Shown here in pieces: positions 16,256-23,758 of a DNA stretch of 64,000 nt (its first letter is position 1; each line of letters begins with the position of its first letter). A model generated the notes under the pieces. The model made no database searches. It had not been told where the DNA came from and saw only the letters and a list, made by a program, of their open reading frames with translations. Made by a program: the position numbers and the translations under genes. Origin of the DNA: Flavobacterium sp. GSB-24 (GTDB lineage Bacteria; Bacteroidota; Bacteroidia; Flavobacteriales; Flavobacteriaceae); assembly GCF_027924665.1 (NCBI RefSeq), contig NZ_AP027043.1, forward strand, positions 682,001-746,000, written 5' to 3'.

Positions 16256-17725
16256 TTAAGCTTCAACACTTACTTCATTTTTTACTCTTGTTCTAATTTC
16301 ACTTAGCGATTGATCGATTAAAAGTTTTCCGTCTCTGAAAACCTCTTTCAATTCACCTTGTTTTTCTTCTTCCCAAGAAACATTATCTGTTAGATGATAC
16401 TTGCCATCGATTAAATCAATTTTCATTAATCCTTTGGCAGATTTTTTAGTTCCGTCATCAGTAATTGGATCTTTGAAGATGGCTCTTCCCTCTCCGTTTA
16501 CTTCTCCGTAAGTTGCTTTCATGGCAAATCCGAAAGTATCTCTAGTATTATACTGGTAGGTAAAAGATCCAATTCCTAAAACTACATTGGTAGAAGCAAA
16601 ACCTTTTGCTTTTAATCTTTCGCAGATTTGAGTCGCTCTTGCCACTGTAATGCTATCACCATAAATTGCTCCAATTTGCGGAACTAATTCTTTAAAGCCT
16701 TTGTCATTTGTAGTTCCTCCAAAAACATCCCAAAGCAATTCGATAACGCCTTTTTTCTCTTGTTCTGTTCTTCCATTCGGATTTCCGCAAATAATATCCA
16801 CTGGATCACCGCTGTCAGGACGAATTACGACTTTACCTTCTCTTGAAACAATTTCTTCTTTTAATCTTGGAAGATAATCGGTTAAAACTTTCCATAAATC
16901 CCAAGTATCAGAAACGATAGAAACGATTCCTTTTGGATATACTTCTGTAATTAATCTTTTAAATGTTTCATACTCGCCTTCTGTAGTTCCCATGCACATT
17001 ACAGAATGTTCTGTTGCGGCAACTGAACCTGCTACAAGTTCTAAATCTGAATTGGCATTATAATATTCTTCGAGAAAATCGATTACTGGAATCGTATCAG
17101 AACCTGTGAAATTTAATAAATGTCCAGCTGCTGATGTTATTGCCGCTTCTATTCCGCCCATTCCTCGCATTGAGAAATCGTGTGCCTGCCAATCTACAAA
17201 TTCTGGCACAGAAGAAGTTTCTGCTGCATATTTATCTAGAACCTTTCTGTATTCTTTTGCAATTGTCGCTGAATTACAAGGAAGCCAAACCACTGCAGAA
17301 AGTAATGTTTCGAAATAATTGGTCAACCAGAAAAACTCTGGAATTGTATTGTACATCGTAAACATTGGCACTCTCAAAGGAACACTTGCTCCTTCTGGTA
17401 AAGCTTTAAAAACCATCGGAATATATCCTAAATCGTGTAAATCTTCAATATGTTTTGTACCAACTTGGTTTTCGCCTAAATAATTATTGATTCTGCGTGC
17501 GTATTTTTGAACTACTTCTTCTTTTGATTTTTTGAAGAAATACTCTTCAAAGTCATGAATAATATATTTTTTGATGAAATACTGCAATCCGAAAAACACA
17601 ACCTCATCAAGACCTTCAATTCTTGATTTTCGTGGTGTCCAGTTAGAATATACTAATGTTGTTCCATCTGGGTACTGTCTTCTGTGGTCAACTTTGTAAC
17701 CATCTGTTAATAATAGTGGGTTCAT
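16256..17725 (-). CDS. nadV: nicotinamide phosphoribosyltransferase
   Basis: A 489-residue enzyme of the NAMPT/NadV type, which converts nicotinamide and PRPP to NMN. Signatures: 'NPLLLTDGYKVDHRRQYP' at the N-terminus, 'YSNWTPRKSR', 'PLRVPMFTMYNT', 'VDWQAHDFSMRGMGGIEAA' with the substrate-ring Asp/Phe region, 'GTTEGEYETF', 'SIVSDTWDLWKVL' and 'VVIRPDSGDPVDII' for PRPP binding. Length fits NAMPT (about 460-500) rather than the shorter nicotinate enzyme. It is the last gene of a tightly packed minus-strand run (kptA, glycohydrolase, phosphatase, 93-aa protein, nadV; gaps 3-20 bases). A PRPP synthetase upstream in the same cassette would supply the co-substrate. Confidence 0.93.
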   Translation of the reverse strand: MNPLLLTDGYKVDHRRQYPDGTTLVYSNWTPRKSRIEGLDEVVFFGLQYFIKKYIIHDFEEYFFKKSKEEVVQKYARRINNYLGENQVGTKHIEDLHDLGYIPMVFKALPEGASVPLRVPMFTMYNTIPEFFWLTNYFETLLSAVVWLPCNSATIAKEYRKVLDKYAAETSSVPEFVDWQAHDFSMRGMGGIEAAITSAAGHLLNFTGSDTIPVIDFLEEYYNANSDLELVAGSVAATEHSVMCMGTTEGEYETFKRLITEVYPKGIVSIVSDTWDLWKVLTDYLPRLKEEIVSREGKVVIRPDSGDPVDIICGNPNGRTEQEKKGVIELLWDVFGGTTNDKGFKELVPQIGAIYGDSITVARATQICERLKAKGFASTNVVLGIGSFTYQYNTRDTFGFAMKATYGEVNGEGRAIFKDPITDDGTKKSAKGLMKIDLIDGKYHLTDNVSWEEEKQGELKEVFRDGKLLIDQSLSEIRTRVKNEVSVEA

Positions 17726-17735
17726 ATATTTTTTA

Positions 17736-18017
17736 TTATAGTTTTAAATGTTCATATAGTGTATCAAATTCTAAAGACAAATTCAAATATTCCTGAATCC
17801 AGTCATTTTGCATAGAGATTTCTTGTAAAGTTCCGGTTGGCGCAAATAAGTGCCGAAAAAATTCCAGACCTTGTTCATTATTATTTTCAACCAATTTAGA
17901 ATTTAAATCTATTTCGGCAATTAATTCTTCTATAGAATTATAAGATGTCCACATTAAATCGGTATCAGCTGTAATTTTAGATTTAATTAGTTCAATTAGT
18001 TTTAGTACTTCACTCAT
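17736..18017 (-). CDS. hypothetical protein, 93 aa, in the nadV operon
   Basis: A small acidic, probably all-helical protein, 10 bases before nadV and 8 bases after the phosphatase, so it is part of the same transcript. It reads 'KLIELIKSKITADTDLMW', 'IEELIAEIDLNSKLV' and 'EFFRHLFAPTGTLQEIS'. There is no signal peptide, cysteine cluster or recognised domain. Its fixed place between two enzymes suggests an accessory or immunity-like role, but nothing in the sequence proves it. Confidence 0.7.
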   Translation of the reverse strand: MSEVLKLIELIKSKITADTDLMWTSYNSIEELIAEIDLNSKLVENNNEQGLEFFRHLFAPTGTLQEISMQNDWIQEYLNLSLEFDTLYEHLKL

Positions 18018-18025
18018 TTCAAAGC

Positions 18026-18757
18026 TTATTTATTTCTTCCTTTCTCGTTAGGATACAATGTCTGCATGACATCACTCTGCCAAAATTCTTTCGTTTGAAC
18101 ATCCATACAGCTTAATTTTCCGTAAAAACCAGCTCCAGTATCAATATTCCAGACATTACAGCCTTTCATAGGAATTTCGACATCATAATGAAGCGTTGGT
18201 GTGTGACCAATATAGATTTGATTATAAAGCAATAATCTTTTTGGATATAAAAGTGAATCTTTTTTAATTCTTTTATCCATTGTCAAAGCCATTTCCCAAA
18301 GTGTTCTGTCCCAAGAAAAATTAGTTTGGTAATGTTCTTTCTCTGGTCCGTGCATGGATGAAAAACCGGCATGAATGAACAAATTGTTATTTTCGTCTAC
18401 ATAATAATCTTTCATACTATTAAAGAATTGATAATGCTTCTCTTTTTCTGAAAGCTCAATGTCTGCATAACTTTCTATAGTCGATTTCCCTCCGTGCAAA
18501 AACCAAACATCATTTATGATATCTTTTTCTAACCATTCTTGACACCAGGCATCATGATTTCCTTTTATAAAAATACATTCCCGCTTTTGGGATAAATCAA
18601 TAAGAAAATCAATTAATTGTTTAGATTCGCTCCAGCCATCGACATAATCTCCTAGAAAAATAAATCGGTCATTCTCCGCATAATCAATTCTTTCAAGTAA
18701 CTGAAGCAATGCTTTCAATCCACCGTGAATATCTCCAAAAACTAAAGTCCTTTTCAT
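18026..18757 (-). CDS. PPP-family metallophosphatase
   Basis: A 243-residue calcineurin-like phosphoesterase of the PPP class, relatives of which include ApaH and bacterial Ser/Thr phosphatases. All metal motifs are present: 'GDIHG' at 8-12, 'GDYVDG' at 36-41, 'GNHD' at 66-69, 'LFIHAGF' near 145 and 'IYIGHTPT' near 195, with the conserved Arg equivalent probably in 'SWDRTLW'. It lies three bases after the glycohydrolase gene. Next to kptA and an ADP-ribose hydrolase, likely substrates are phosphorylated RNA ends, capped nucleotides or ADP-ribose phosphates. That is inference from context. Confidence 0.85.
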   Translation of the reverse strand: MKRTLVFGDIHGGLKALLQLLERIDYAENDRFIFLGDYVDGWSESKQLIDFLIDLSQKRECIFIKGNHDAWCQEWLEKDIINDVWFLHGGKSTIESYADIELSEKEKHYQFFNSMKDYYVDENNNLFIHAGFSSMHGPEKEHYQTNFSWDRTLWEMALTMDKRIKKDSLLYPKRLLLYNQIYIGHTPTLHYDVEIPMKGCNVWNIDTGAGFYGKLSCMDVQTKEFWQSDVMQTLYPNEKGRNK

Positions 18758-18760
18758 GAC

Positions 18761-19600
18761 TTAATTAAATTTATTATCAAGAGCTGTATCTAATTTTATT
18801 AGAAAATCTTTTCCGAATTTATCATTCTCTAATTCTTCGTAAAGAAATAGAGGCAATGTTTTCTCACAATTTTGTTTCTGACTTAAAATTGCCATAGACA
18901 AGGCTGCAACTGTATCGGCATCGCCTCCGTAACTTATCCCTGTTTTTAGACAGTCTTTCATTGAAACAGCTTCTGAGACCATTTTAATAACCGCTTGTGT
19001 TGTAGGATAACCGTGCATATCAATTGGAGAAGTAATTCTATAATTCTCATTCTCTTTTAAAGTCTCGTTTAGAAATGCTATCAAAGTAGATCCATCACCC
19101 AAATTATATTTAAAATAGTGAACTGCCAAAGCAATGCGTTTGGCACAACTTATTCCTTCAACTGTATTATGAGAAGTTTTCGCCTGAATCTCACAGAATT
19201 CCAGTATCTGCTTAATATCTTTTAAATACCCGATAGAATATGCTCTCATTGCAGAACCGTTTCCGTTACTTCCGTTGTTGATTATTTTGATAAAATCAGC
19301 TCCGTTTGTACTGACATCTAAAGCATTATAAACCCGGTCTGAATATCCTCGCCTTTTATCTCTGTGAAAAACCTCAACAAATTTATCTGCCACTTTAATC
19401 TCGTTCCAGTTATCGTCTTCTAATAGCAATTCTGTAATTGCAATTGCCATTTGAGTATCGTCTGTATATCTTTTATAAATCTCTGTGTAAAGTCCGTGTT
19501 TATGATATTGAGTCAGATTATTGTTTTGAGAAATAAAATCTAAATCGCGAAATTCAAAACCCGCACCGTATGCATCGCCTATTGCTGCTTCTAAAATCAT
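18761..19600 (-). CDS. ADP-ribosylglycohydrolase family protein
   Basis: A 279-residue member of the ARH/DraG fold, which removes ADP-ribose from modified side chains, nucleic acids or small molecules. The N-terminal 'EAAIGDAYGAGFEF' and 'RYTDDTQMAIA' (metal ligands Thr46, Asp47, Asp48) and C-terminal 'SYGGDADTVAALSMAI' (metal-binding Asp residues) are intact, as is the 'GNGSAMRAYSIGYL' loop. So it should be catalytically active. It lies 20 bases after kptA. Together these would form a writer/eraser or RNA-repair pair with NAD recycling by NadV, but the target is unknown. Confidence 0.9.
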   Translation of the reverse strand: MILEAAIGDAYGAGFEFRDLDFISQNNNLTQYHKHGLYTEIYKRYTDDTQMAIAITELLLEDDNWNEIKVADKFVEVFHRDKRRGYSDRVYNALDVSTNGADFIKIINNGSNGNGSAMRAYSIGYLKDIKQILEFCEIQAKTSHNTVEGISCAKRIALAVHYFKYNLGDGSTLIAFLNETLKENENYRITSPIDMHGYPTTQAVIKMVSEAVSMKDCLKTGISYGGDADTVAALSMAILSQKQNCEKTLPLFLYEELENDKFGKDFLIKLDTALDNKFN

Positions 19601-19620
19601 AATTTTTTTATTTGATTATA

Positions 19621-20175
19621 TTAAGATTTAAATTCAATATACTTTGCTGGAACTACATCAGTCAGCCAGACATTATTTTCAGACAAATAAAATTTAAATC
19701 CGTCGCGATGCATAGCGCCACTTTTAACGGTTAAGATTTGAGCCGCTCCTCTTCTGCTTCCTACTTTTATAGCTGTTTCTTTGTCTTTTGAAAGGTGTAC
19801 ATGCTGACGGCTCATTTTCTTTAAACCTTCTTTCTGAATACTTTCTATAAACTTCCCAACCGTTCCGTGGTATAAATACTCTGAAGGTTCTGTTTCTGTT
19901 AAATTCAAGTCAACTGAAATAGAATGTCCCTGACTTGCTCTGATTTTCGTTTTGTCTTCATTAAACGCAAAACGCTTTTTATCGTTATTTTCTACTACGT
20001 AATCTAAAAGTTCAGCGTCGAGACGGTTTCCTTTTTTAGTACATTTTTCTATTAATTCGTTGACATCTGCCCAACCTTTTTCATCTAATTTTAATCCGAT
20101 TTTTTCTGGAGAATGTCTAAGCACCAGACTTAAAAATTTGCTTATGCTTTTTGTTTCTTTTTCATTCATTTTCAT
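19621..20175 (-). CDS. kptA: RNA 2'-phosphotransferase (Tpt1/KptA family)
   Basis: A 184-residue enzyme that transfers the 2'-phosphate of RNA to NAD, releasing nicotinamide and ADP-ribose cyclic phosphate. The Arg-His-Arg-Arg active site is intact: 'LSLVLRHSP' (Arg20, His21), 'IRASQGHS' (Arg79) and 'VGSRRGAAQIL' (Arg141/142), along with 'YLYHGT' and 'RQHVHLS'. Bacteria lack tRNA splicing that leaves 2'-phosphates, so the normal substrate is uncertain; some family members ADP-ribosylate phosphorylated nucleic-acid ends. It heads the packed kptA-to-nadV run and is separated from the PurA-like gene by a 175-base gap containing palindromes. Confidence 0.93.
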   Translation of the reverse strand: MKMNEKETKSISKFLSLVLRHSPEKIGLKLDEKGWADVNELIEKCTKKGNRLDAELLDYVVENNDKKRFAFNEDKTKIRASQGHSISVDLNLTETEPSEYLYHGTVGKFIESIQKEGLKKMSRQHVHLSKDKETAIKVGSRRGAAQILTVKSGAMHRDGFKFYLSENNVWLTDVVPAKYIEFKS

Positions 20176-20196
20176 TTTTTTTATTCCGACCCTTAA

Positions 20197-20212
20197 ACGT
20201 TCGAATGAACGT
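20197..20212. promoter_or_regulatory. ACGTTC/GAACGT palindrome before kptA
   Basis: A perfect six-base inverted repeat, ACGTTC-GAAT-GAACGT, 22 bases upstream of the kptA start. It could be an operator or part of a dispersed repeat. It differs from the 21-bp palindromes at the PRPP synthetase gene. Confidence 0.4.
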
Positions 20213-20238
20213 AACTGCTAGGGAGCGATATTTTTTCT

Positions 20239-20268
20239 ACCAATGAAATGTTCCTACGAAACATTGGT
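20239..20268. repeat. hairpin-forming repeat, ACCAATG...CATTGGT
   Basis: ACCAATG and CATTGGT form the outer arms and enclose ATGTTCCTACGAAACAT. The inner words resemble TGTTCCTACGGAACA at 36023-36037, so it is probably a member of a dispersed palindromic repeat family. Confidence 0.5.
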
Positions 20269-20350
20269 TCTTCTTTAATTTTATATCAATTCATCCCTAA
20301 CTTCGATCCTACAAAAATTTAGACTTTCATTTTTATATTTCATTTTTCTG

Positions 20351-21433
20351 TTATTGAAACAAAGAAGTGATCTCTTTAAAATCTTTTGAATCAGGTGAAA
20401 ATGAACCGTAAATGGTCTCGAAATCTGTTGTCAGATTTTCAAATTCATAATTCTTTTCTAACTGGTCCATGCACGTTACAACCAAATTTCTTTTTGCCAT
20501 TGGACTATAAGCAGCATCTAATTTTAAAGCGTAATTCAGCAAATTATAATCAAGGTTCCCAAATCTGAGATGTTTTTGATATTCGTTGAAAACACAAGTT
20601 TCTTCTTCATTGTTTTTTAATTGTATTTCTCCTTCATTTGGCATCCACCCGTGACCGTGTCTTGTGGTATAACTTCTGGTTACGTAAAAAATGTTTACTT
20701 CATCAATATTTAGTTTATTACAGATTTCAATAGCATTTTTTGAAGTCGTATTCGCATACGTAACATTCGGAAAAACACCGTGATCCATGTCGAGAAGGAT
20801 TCCCTGGCTTCCTTCAAAAATTAAATTATTATATTTTGAAAGGAAACTGTAATCAACAATATTCCATTTTATTTTATCAATTGCTTCGAGATATGCCTGA
20901 ACTTCCTGATCGATGTCGGGTTCATTTAAAAAACCGTAGTAATAGGCAATTTGATTTAATTTTTCTAAAAGCATTTCTCGCGGCGCAATCAAATCAATCG
21001 CAAATAATTTGTACGGTCCTTCGTTTCTTTTCATGGTTGAACCAATGCCTTTTCCGCAGGTTCCGTGATCTATGTTTCTTACGTTTCCACGGTTGTGCCA
21101 AACATCAAAAGGAGTTGTGACTTTTGCTAAAGGATGAATGTACAAATCCAGATTAGCATTTTTTTCTTTTAATTCTTCTTTTTCGTTGTATAAAAAAAGC
21201 GGATGAATCGTACAGTGTTCGCTGTAATAAGATGGAAGACCGCGAAGTGCTCCGCTCGCAAAACTCGAATGAACGTGTTTTTTATCGCCAATCATAACCG
21301 TGTGTGCGGCCTGTTGTCCACCAGAAAACCGAATAACTATAGATTCAGGATTTTGTTTTGCCAGAAAATCTGTTGTTATTCCTTTTCCTTCATCACCAAA
21401 TCCTAAACCTATAACTATTTGCGCTGTTTTCAT
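20351..21433 (-). CDS. short, divergent PurA-like (adenylosuccinate synthetase family) enzyme
   Basis: A 360-residue PurA homologue; canonical enzymes have about 425-430. Retained: 'GFGDEGKGI' (catalytic Asp14, Lys17), 'AHTV' (catalytic His44), 'FEGSQGILLDMDHG' and 'YVTRSYTTRHGHG'. Changed: the IMP-binding GGxNAGHT reads GGQQAAHT, and TTGRGIGP reads GTCGKGIGS. The aspartate loop with its Arg run is reduced to 'HLRFGNLD'. The guanine-binding TKLD reads TCMD, and the roughly 70-residue C-terminus with the STGP guanine contact is missing. It should still phosphorylate an oxo-purine-like substrate and add an amine donor, with altered substrate or nucleotide choice, much as short phage PurZ differs from PurA. 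Its place among NAD and ADP-ribose genes suggests it is not ordinary AMP synthesis. Confidence 0.85.
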   Translation of the reverse strand: MKTAQIVIGLGFGDEGKGITTDFLAKQNPESIVIRFSGGQQAAHTVMIGDKKHVHSSFASGALRGLPSYYSEHCTIHPLFLYNEKEELKEKNANLDLYIHPLAKVTTPFDVWHNRGNVRNIDHGTCGKGIGSTMKRNEGPYKLFAIDLIAPREMLLEKLNQIAYYYGFLNEPDIDQEVQAYLEAIDKIKWNIVDYSFLSKYNNLIFEGSQGILLDMDHGVFPNVTYANTTSKNAIEICNKLNIDEVNIFYVTRSYTTRHGHGWMPNEGEIQLKNNEEETCVFNEYQKHLRFGNLDYNLLNYALKLDAAYSPMAKRNLVVTCMDQLEKNYEFENLTTDFETIYGSFSPDSKDFKEITSLFQ

Positions 21434-21471
21434 TTTTATTTATTTTTTAATCTCGCAAAGACGCAAAGTTT

Positions 21472-22341
21472 TTAAAGCATTTCGATATTATCTAAACCTG
21501 TATCATTTGCATCAGAAACTGGTATGGTTCCTAAACCAGAACTTTTGTGTTTATCACAGATAATCTTTTTAATTACATTTGGAATTTCTCTGTGATCTTC
21601 GATAGATAAACAGTTTTGACCTAATAATTCTTTCCATTCTACATCGGCATTAATCGCTTGTCCAGAATGCAGTACACTTATATGGTATACATCGTATCTT
21701 TTTTGGGCTTCTGCTAATAATTCAAGATGTGTATAAGTCTGTTGTCCCTGACCCATAATTTCTTTTATTGCTGACGCTGGAAGTGTTTTCAAACCTGGTT
21801 CATCGCCAACAGTAAACAACAATCCTTTTTGGCCTCTTTTTTCGAAAGCGTCTATTTTAGTATGAAAAGCGGCAAAATACCACGCTAAAAGATAACTTTC
21901 TCCAGCGTTTCCTCCGCCTCCACCTTCAATGTAAGTTCTCGTAAGCCACATATCGAGTTCTTCATCTCCAGATTCAAATTGTCCAACCTGAAGCGGATAT
22001 CTGTCGCATTCGTGATCACCGATTCCTAAAAATAAAAGTGCCGGATCAGGAACGCCGCCCTGAATAATTCCTCCCATTAATTTTGGAAGTCCTTCTTTGA
22101 TCAGTTCGTGCGGAATATGTCCCATACTTCCTGTAACATCCAATCCTAAAATAATTGGAACTGTGTTTGGATGCACATCAGAATCTCTTGCTTCTCTAAA
22201 AATCACGCCATTCGGATTCATAGACTCATGCGCCATTCGTAACGCATTCTGTGTAAATATCTCACTAGCTGATTTGCTGGCATAACCTACTTTTTTTGCT
22301 CTGTCTTCACGAGCACCGAAATCATATCTTGTACCTCCCAT
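21472..22341 (-). CDS. vWA (von Willebrand A) domain protein
   Basis: A 289-residue cytoplasmic protein with a vWA fold. The MIDAS metal motif is present as 'LGLDVTGSMG' (Asp68, Thr70, Ser72), followed by 'LFLGIGDHECDRYPLQVGQF' and 'FTVGDEPGLKTLPASAI', where the other MIDAS Thr/Asp ligands would be expected. A glycine-rich loop, 'YIEGGGGGNAGESYLLAW', lies between. The N-terminus holds 'REDRAKKVG', which is nearly repeated in the adjoining 110-aa protein. vWA proteins usually act as metal-dependent interaction scaffolds. Function in this cassette is unknown. Confidence 0.85.
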   Translation of the reverse strand: MGGTRYDFGAREDRAKKVGYASKSASEIFTQNALRMAHESMNPNGVIFREARDSDVHPNTVPIILGLDVTGSMGHIPHELIKEGLPKLMGGIIQGGVPDPALLFLGIGDHECDRYPLQVGQFESGDEELDMWLTRTYIEGGGGGNAGESYLLAWYFAAFHTKIDAFEKRGQKGLLFTVGDEPGLKTLPASAIKEIMGQGQQTYTHLELLAEAQKRYDVYHISVLHSGQAINADVEWKELLGQNCLSIEDHREIPNVIKKIICDKHKSSGLGTIPVSDANDTGLDNIEML

Positions 22342-22343
22342 AA

Positions 22344-22676
22344 CTAAAATGTTTTACCAAATAAATACTCAAATCTCTTTTTTGTTACTTCAAACTGGAT
22401 ATTCAAATTTCTGATGGTCAGCGAAAGTTCCATATCTTTCTGTACAAAAGCTTCTGGCTGAAAATCGGCAAAGGTTAAACTGTTTTTATCCAGCGGACTA
22501 ATATCTATCAATCCTTCTTGTTCTCTTTCTAAACGTTTTATTTTTAATTCAATGTCTTCAACTCGACGTCTGTATATTAATTCAGAATCTTCACCAATGG
22601 TTTTGGCTCTGTCTTCTCTTATCTGATCATTGTTTCTTTTTAAAGATTCAATAAATCTTGGTTTTAAATCGCTCAT
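22344..22676 (-). CDS. small coiled-coil protein paired with the vWA gene
   Basis: A 110-residue protein, two bases before the vWA gene and surely co-transcribed. It opens with 'REDRAKTIGEDSEL' and continues with a strongly charged heptad helix, 'RRRVEDIELKIKRLEREQEG' (about 36-55). It has no cysteines, signal or recognised domain. 'REDRAK' plus (I/V)G near the N-terminus is shared with the vWA partner. The tight pairing suggests a complex. I do not recognise the family. Confidence 0.72.
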   Translation of the reverse strand: MSDLKPRFIESLKRNNDQIREDRAKTIGEDSELIYRRRVEDIELKIKRLEREQEGLIDISPLDKNSLTFADFQPEAFVQKDMELSLTIRNLNIQFEVTKKRFEYLFGKTF

Positions 22677-22789
22677 TGTTTTGTGGTTTTTGTTTCAGGT
22701 TTTCTTTGTTTCATGTTTCAAGTTGCATCCTGGACTTGAAATTTTGAAATTAAATCTGAAACGGTTAATAGCATTTTTTTAGTTTTTTT

Positions 22790-22831
22790 GTTTCAGGTTT
22801 CAGGTTACGTCAAGAACTTGAAACCTGAAAC
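22790..22831. repeat. GTTTCAGG hairpin after prs
   Basis: Left arm at 22790-22806 and right arm at 22815-22831 pair over 17 bases with one mismatch, built from tandem TTTCAGG words. Further degenerate copies of TTTCAGG / CTTGAAA lie at 22690-22745. The minus-strand side is followed by A rather than T, so it does not look like a standard intrinsic terminator for prs. Confidence 0.6.
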
Positions 22832-22841
22832 TTGAAACTTC

Positions 22842-23675
22842 TCAAATTAGTTGATCTAACTTTATCACTTGAACGCTTTCGCCTTCAAAGTCTTTTACTG
22901 AATTGGTTGTAAAAATGGCATCAAAGCAGTTTAAAACTTCAAAACCTTTATTAAAAATTCCGTGGCTTACGGCTAAGTATAATTTGCCCGCATTTTTGTT
23001 TTTTAATTCTTCAGCCAAACCAACAAAAGTCCCGCCGCCGTCGCAGATATCATCTACAATTAAACAATCTATTCCTTGTAAATCATCTTCGTATACTTTG
23101 AAACCAGATAATCTTCCAGTTTTTACGTCGCGGCTTTTACTGCATTCTACAACTTCAGCTCCTCCTAAAAATTCAGAGACTTTGTAGATTTTTTTAAGTG
23201 CGCCACCGTCTGGAGAAATTAGTTTTACGTTTTCGCCAATTCTATTTAATACTTCTCTAATAAAAGTATAGTTTGGAATTACAGTAGAATTATTCAATAA
23301 AGCCGGAGTCACTTCAGAGTGTGCATCAAAAACAAATACTTTATTTAATTGTAAAGCATTTATGATATCAGCATACACTTTTACAGATAAAGGTTCGCCC
23401 GGAATCATAACACGATCTTGTCTCGCAGCTGGAAAATACGGAATAAAGAGATCGATAATTTTTACGTCCATTCTTCGCAATGCATCAACCGTAATGCACA
23501 ATAAACCTAAATCATTGAATGAATTTAATCTGTGCGTGATTGTTATTTTCTGATTTCTGTCGAAATCCGGATTGATTTTAATATGTGGTTCTCCTCCAGA
23601 GAAAGTAAAACTTTGAAATTTGATTTCTTCCTGATTTTGAAAAGGAGCGAATTTGGGGTCGAGATTTAGTATCAT
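22842..23675 (-). CDS. prs: ribose-phosphate pyrophosphokinase, short NadV-associated type
   Basis: A 277-residue PRPP synthetase (ribose 5-phosphate + ATP to PRPP + AMP), shorter than housekeeping Prs (about 310-320). Motifs: 'IPYFPAARQDR' (78-88, ATP-binding flexible-loop region), 'VFDAHSE' (Asp117, His119, metal), and the PRPP-binding 'LIVDDICDGGGT' (205-216). I start at the ATG at 23675; a frame extension to a TTG at 23705 would run through a palindrome and the -7 promoter element. It supplies the co-substrate of NadV and is the first gene after the NrtR-like regulator, under two probable operators. Confidence 0.88.
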   Translation of the reverse strand: MILNLDPKFAPFQNQEEIKFQSFTFSGGEPHIKINPDFDRNQKITITHRLNSFNDLGLLCITVDALRRMDVKIIDLFIPYFPAARQDRVMIPGEPLSVKVYADIINALQLNKVFVFDAHSEVTPALLNNSTVIPNYTFIREVLNRIGENVKLISPDGGALKKIYKVSEFLGGAEVVECSKSRDVKTGRLSGFKVYEDDLQGIDCLIVDDICDGGGTFVGLAEELKNKNAGKLYLAVSHGIFNKGFEVLNCFDAIFTTNSVKDFEGESVQVIKLDQLI

Positions 23676-23685
23676 AGTTTTTTGG

Positions 23686-23706
23686 TTTGCGTTAATAATA
23701 CGCAAA
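23686..23706. promoter_or_regulatory. 21-bp palindromic operator 1 at the prs promoter
   Basis: TTTGCGT, seven bases, ACGCAAA: perfect seven-base arms, 10 bases upstream of the prs start. It overlaps the minus-strand -7 element TACATTTG (23703-23710). A repressor bound here would block transcription. The adjoining NrtR-type regulator is the natural candidate, since this class binds 21-bp palindromes. Confidence 0.75.
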
Positions 23707-23733
23707 TGTAGAATTAAATTTTAAATAAACAAT
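23703..23733 (-). promoter_or_regulatory. promoter of prs
   Basis: Read on the minus strand: ATTG at 23733-23730, a 19-bp spacer, TACATTTG at 23710-23703. This matches the Bacteroidota promoter, with the upstream box one base off TTTG. The start of transcription would fall inside operator 1. Confidence 0.6.
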
Positions 23734-23737
23734 TTAT

Positions 23738-23758
23738 TTTGTGTAAAAATTACGCAAA
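23738..23758. promoter_or_regulatory. 21-bp palindromic operator 2, overlapping the regulator's stop codon
   Basis: TTTGTGTAA, three bases, TTACGCAAA: nine-base arms with one mismatch, same length and outer words as operator 1. Its centre is 52 bp from the centre of operator 1, about five helical turns, so both would face the same side of the DNA. It covers the last nine bases of the regulator gene. Confidence 0.72.

Noticed and set aside
23676..23705. TTG start of prs, ten codons upstream
   Set aside because: It would put the start codon inside the palindromic operator and the -7 promoter element; the ATG at 23675 matches the Prs fold.
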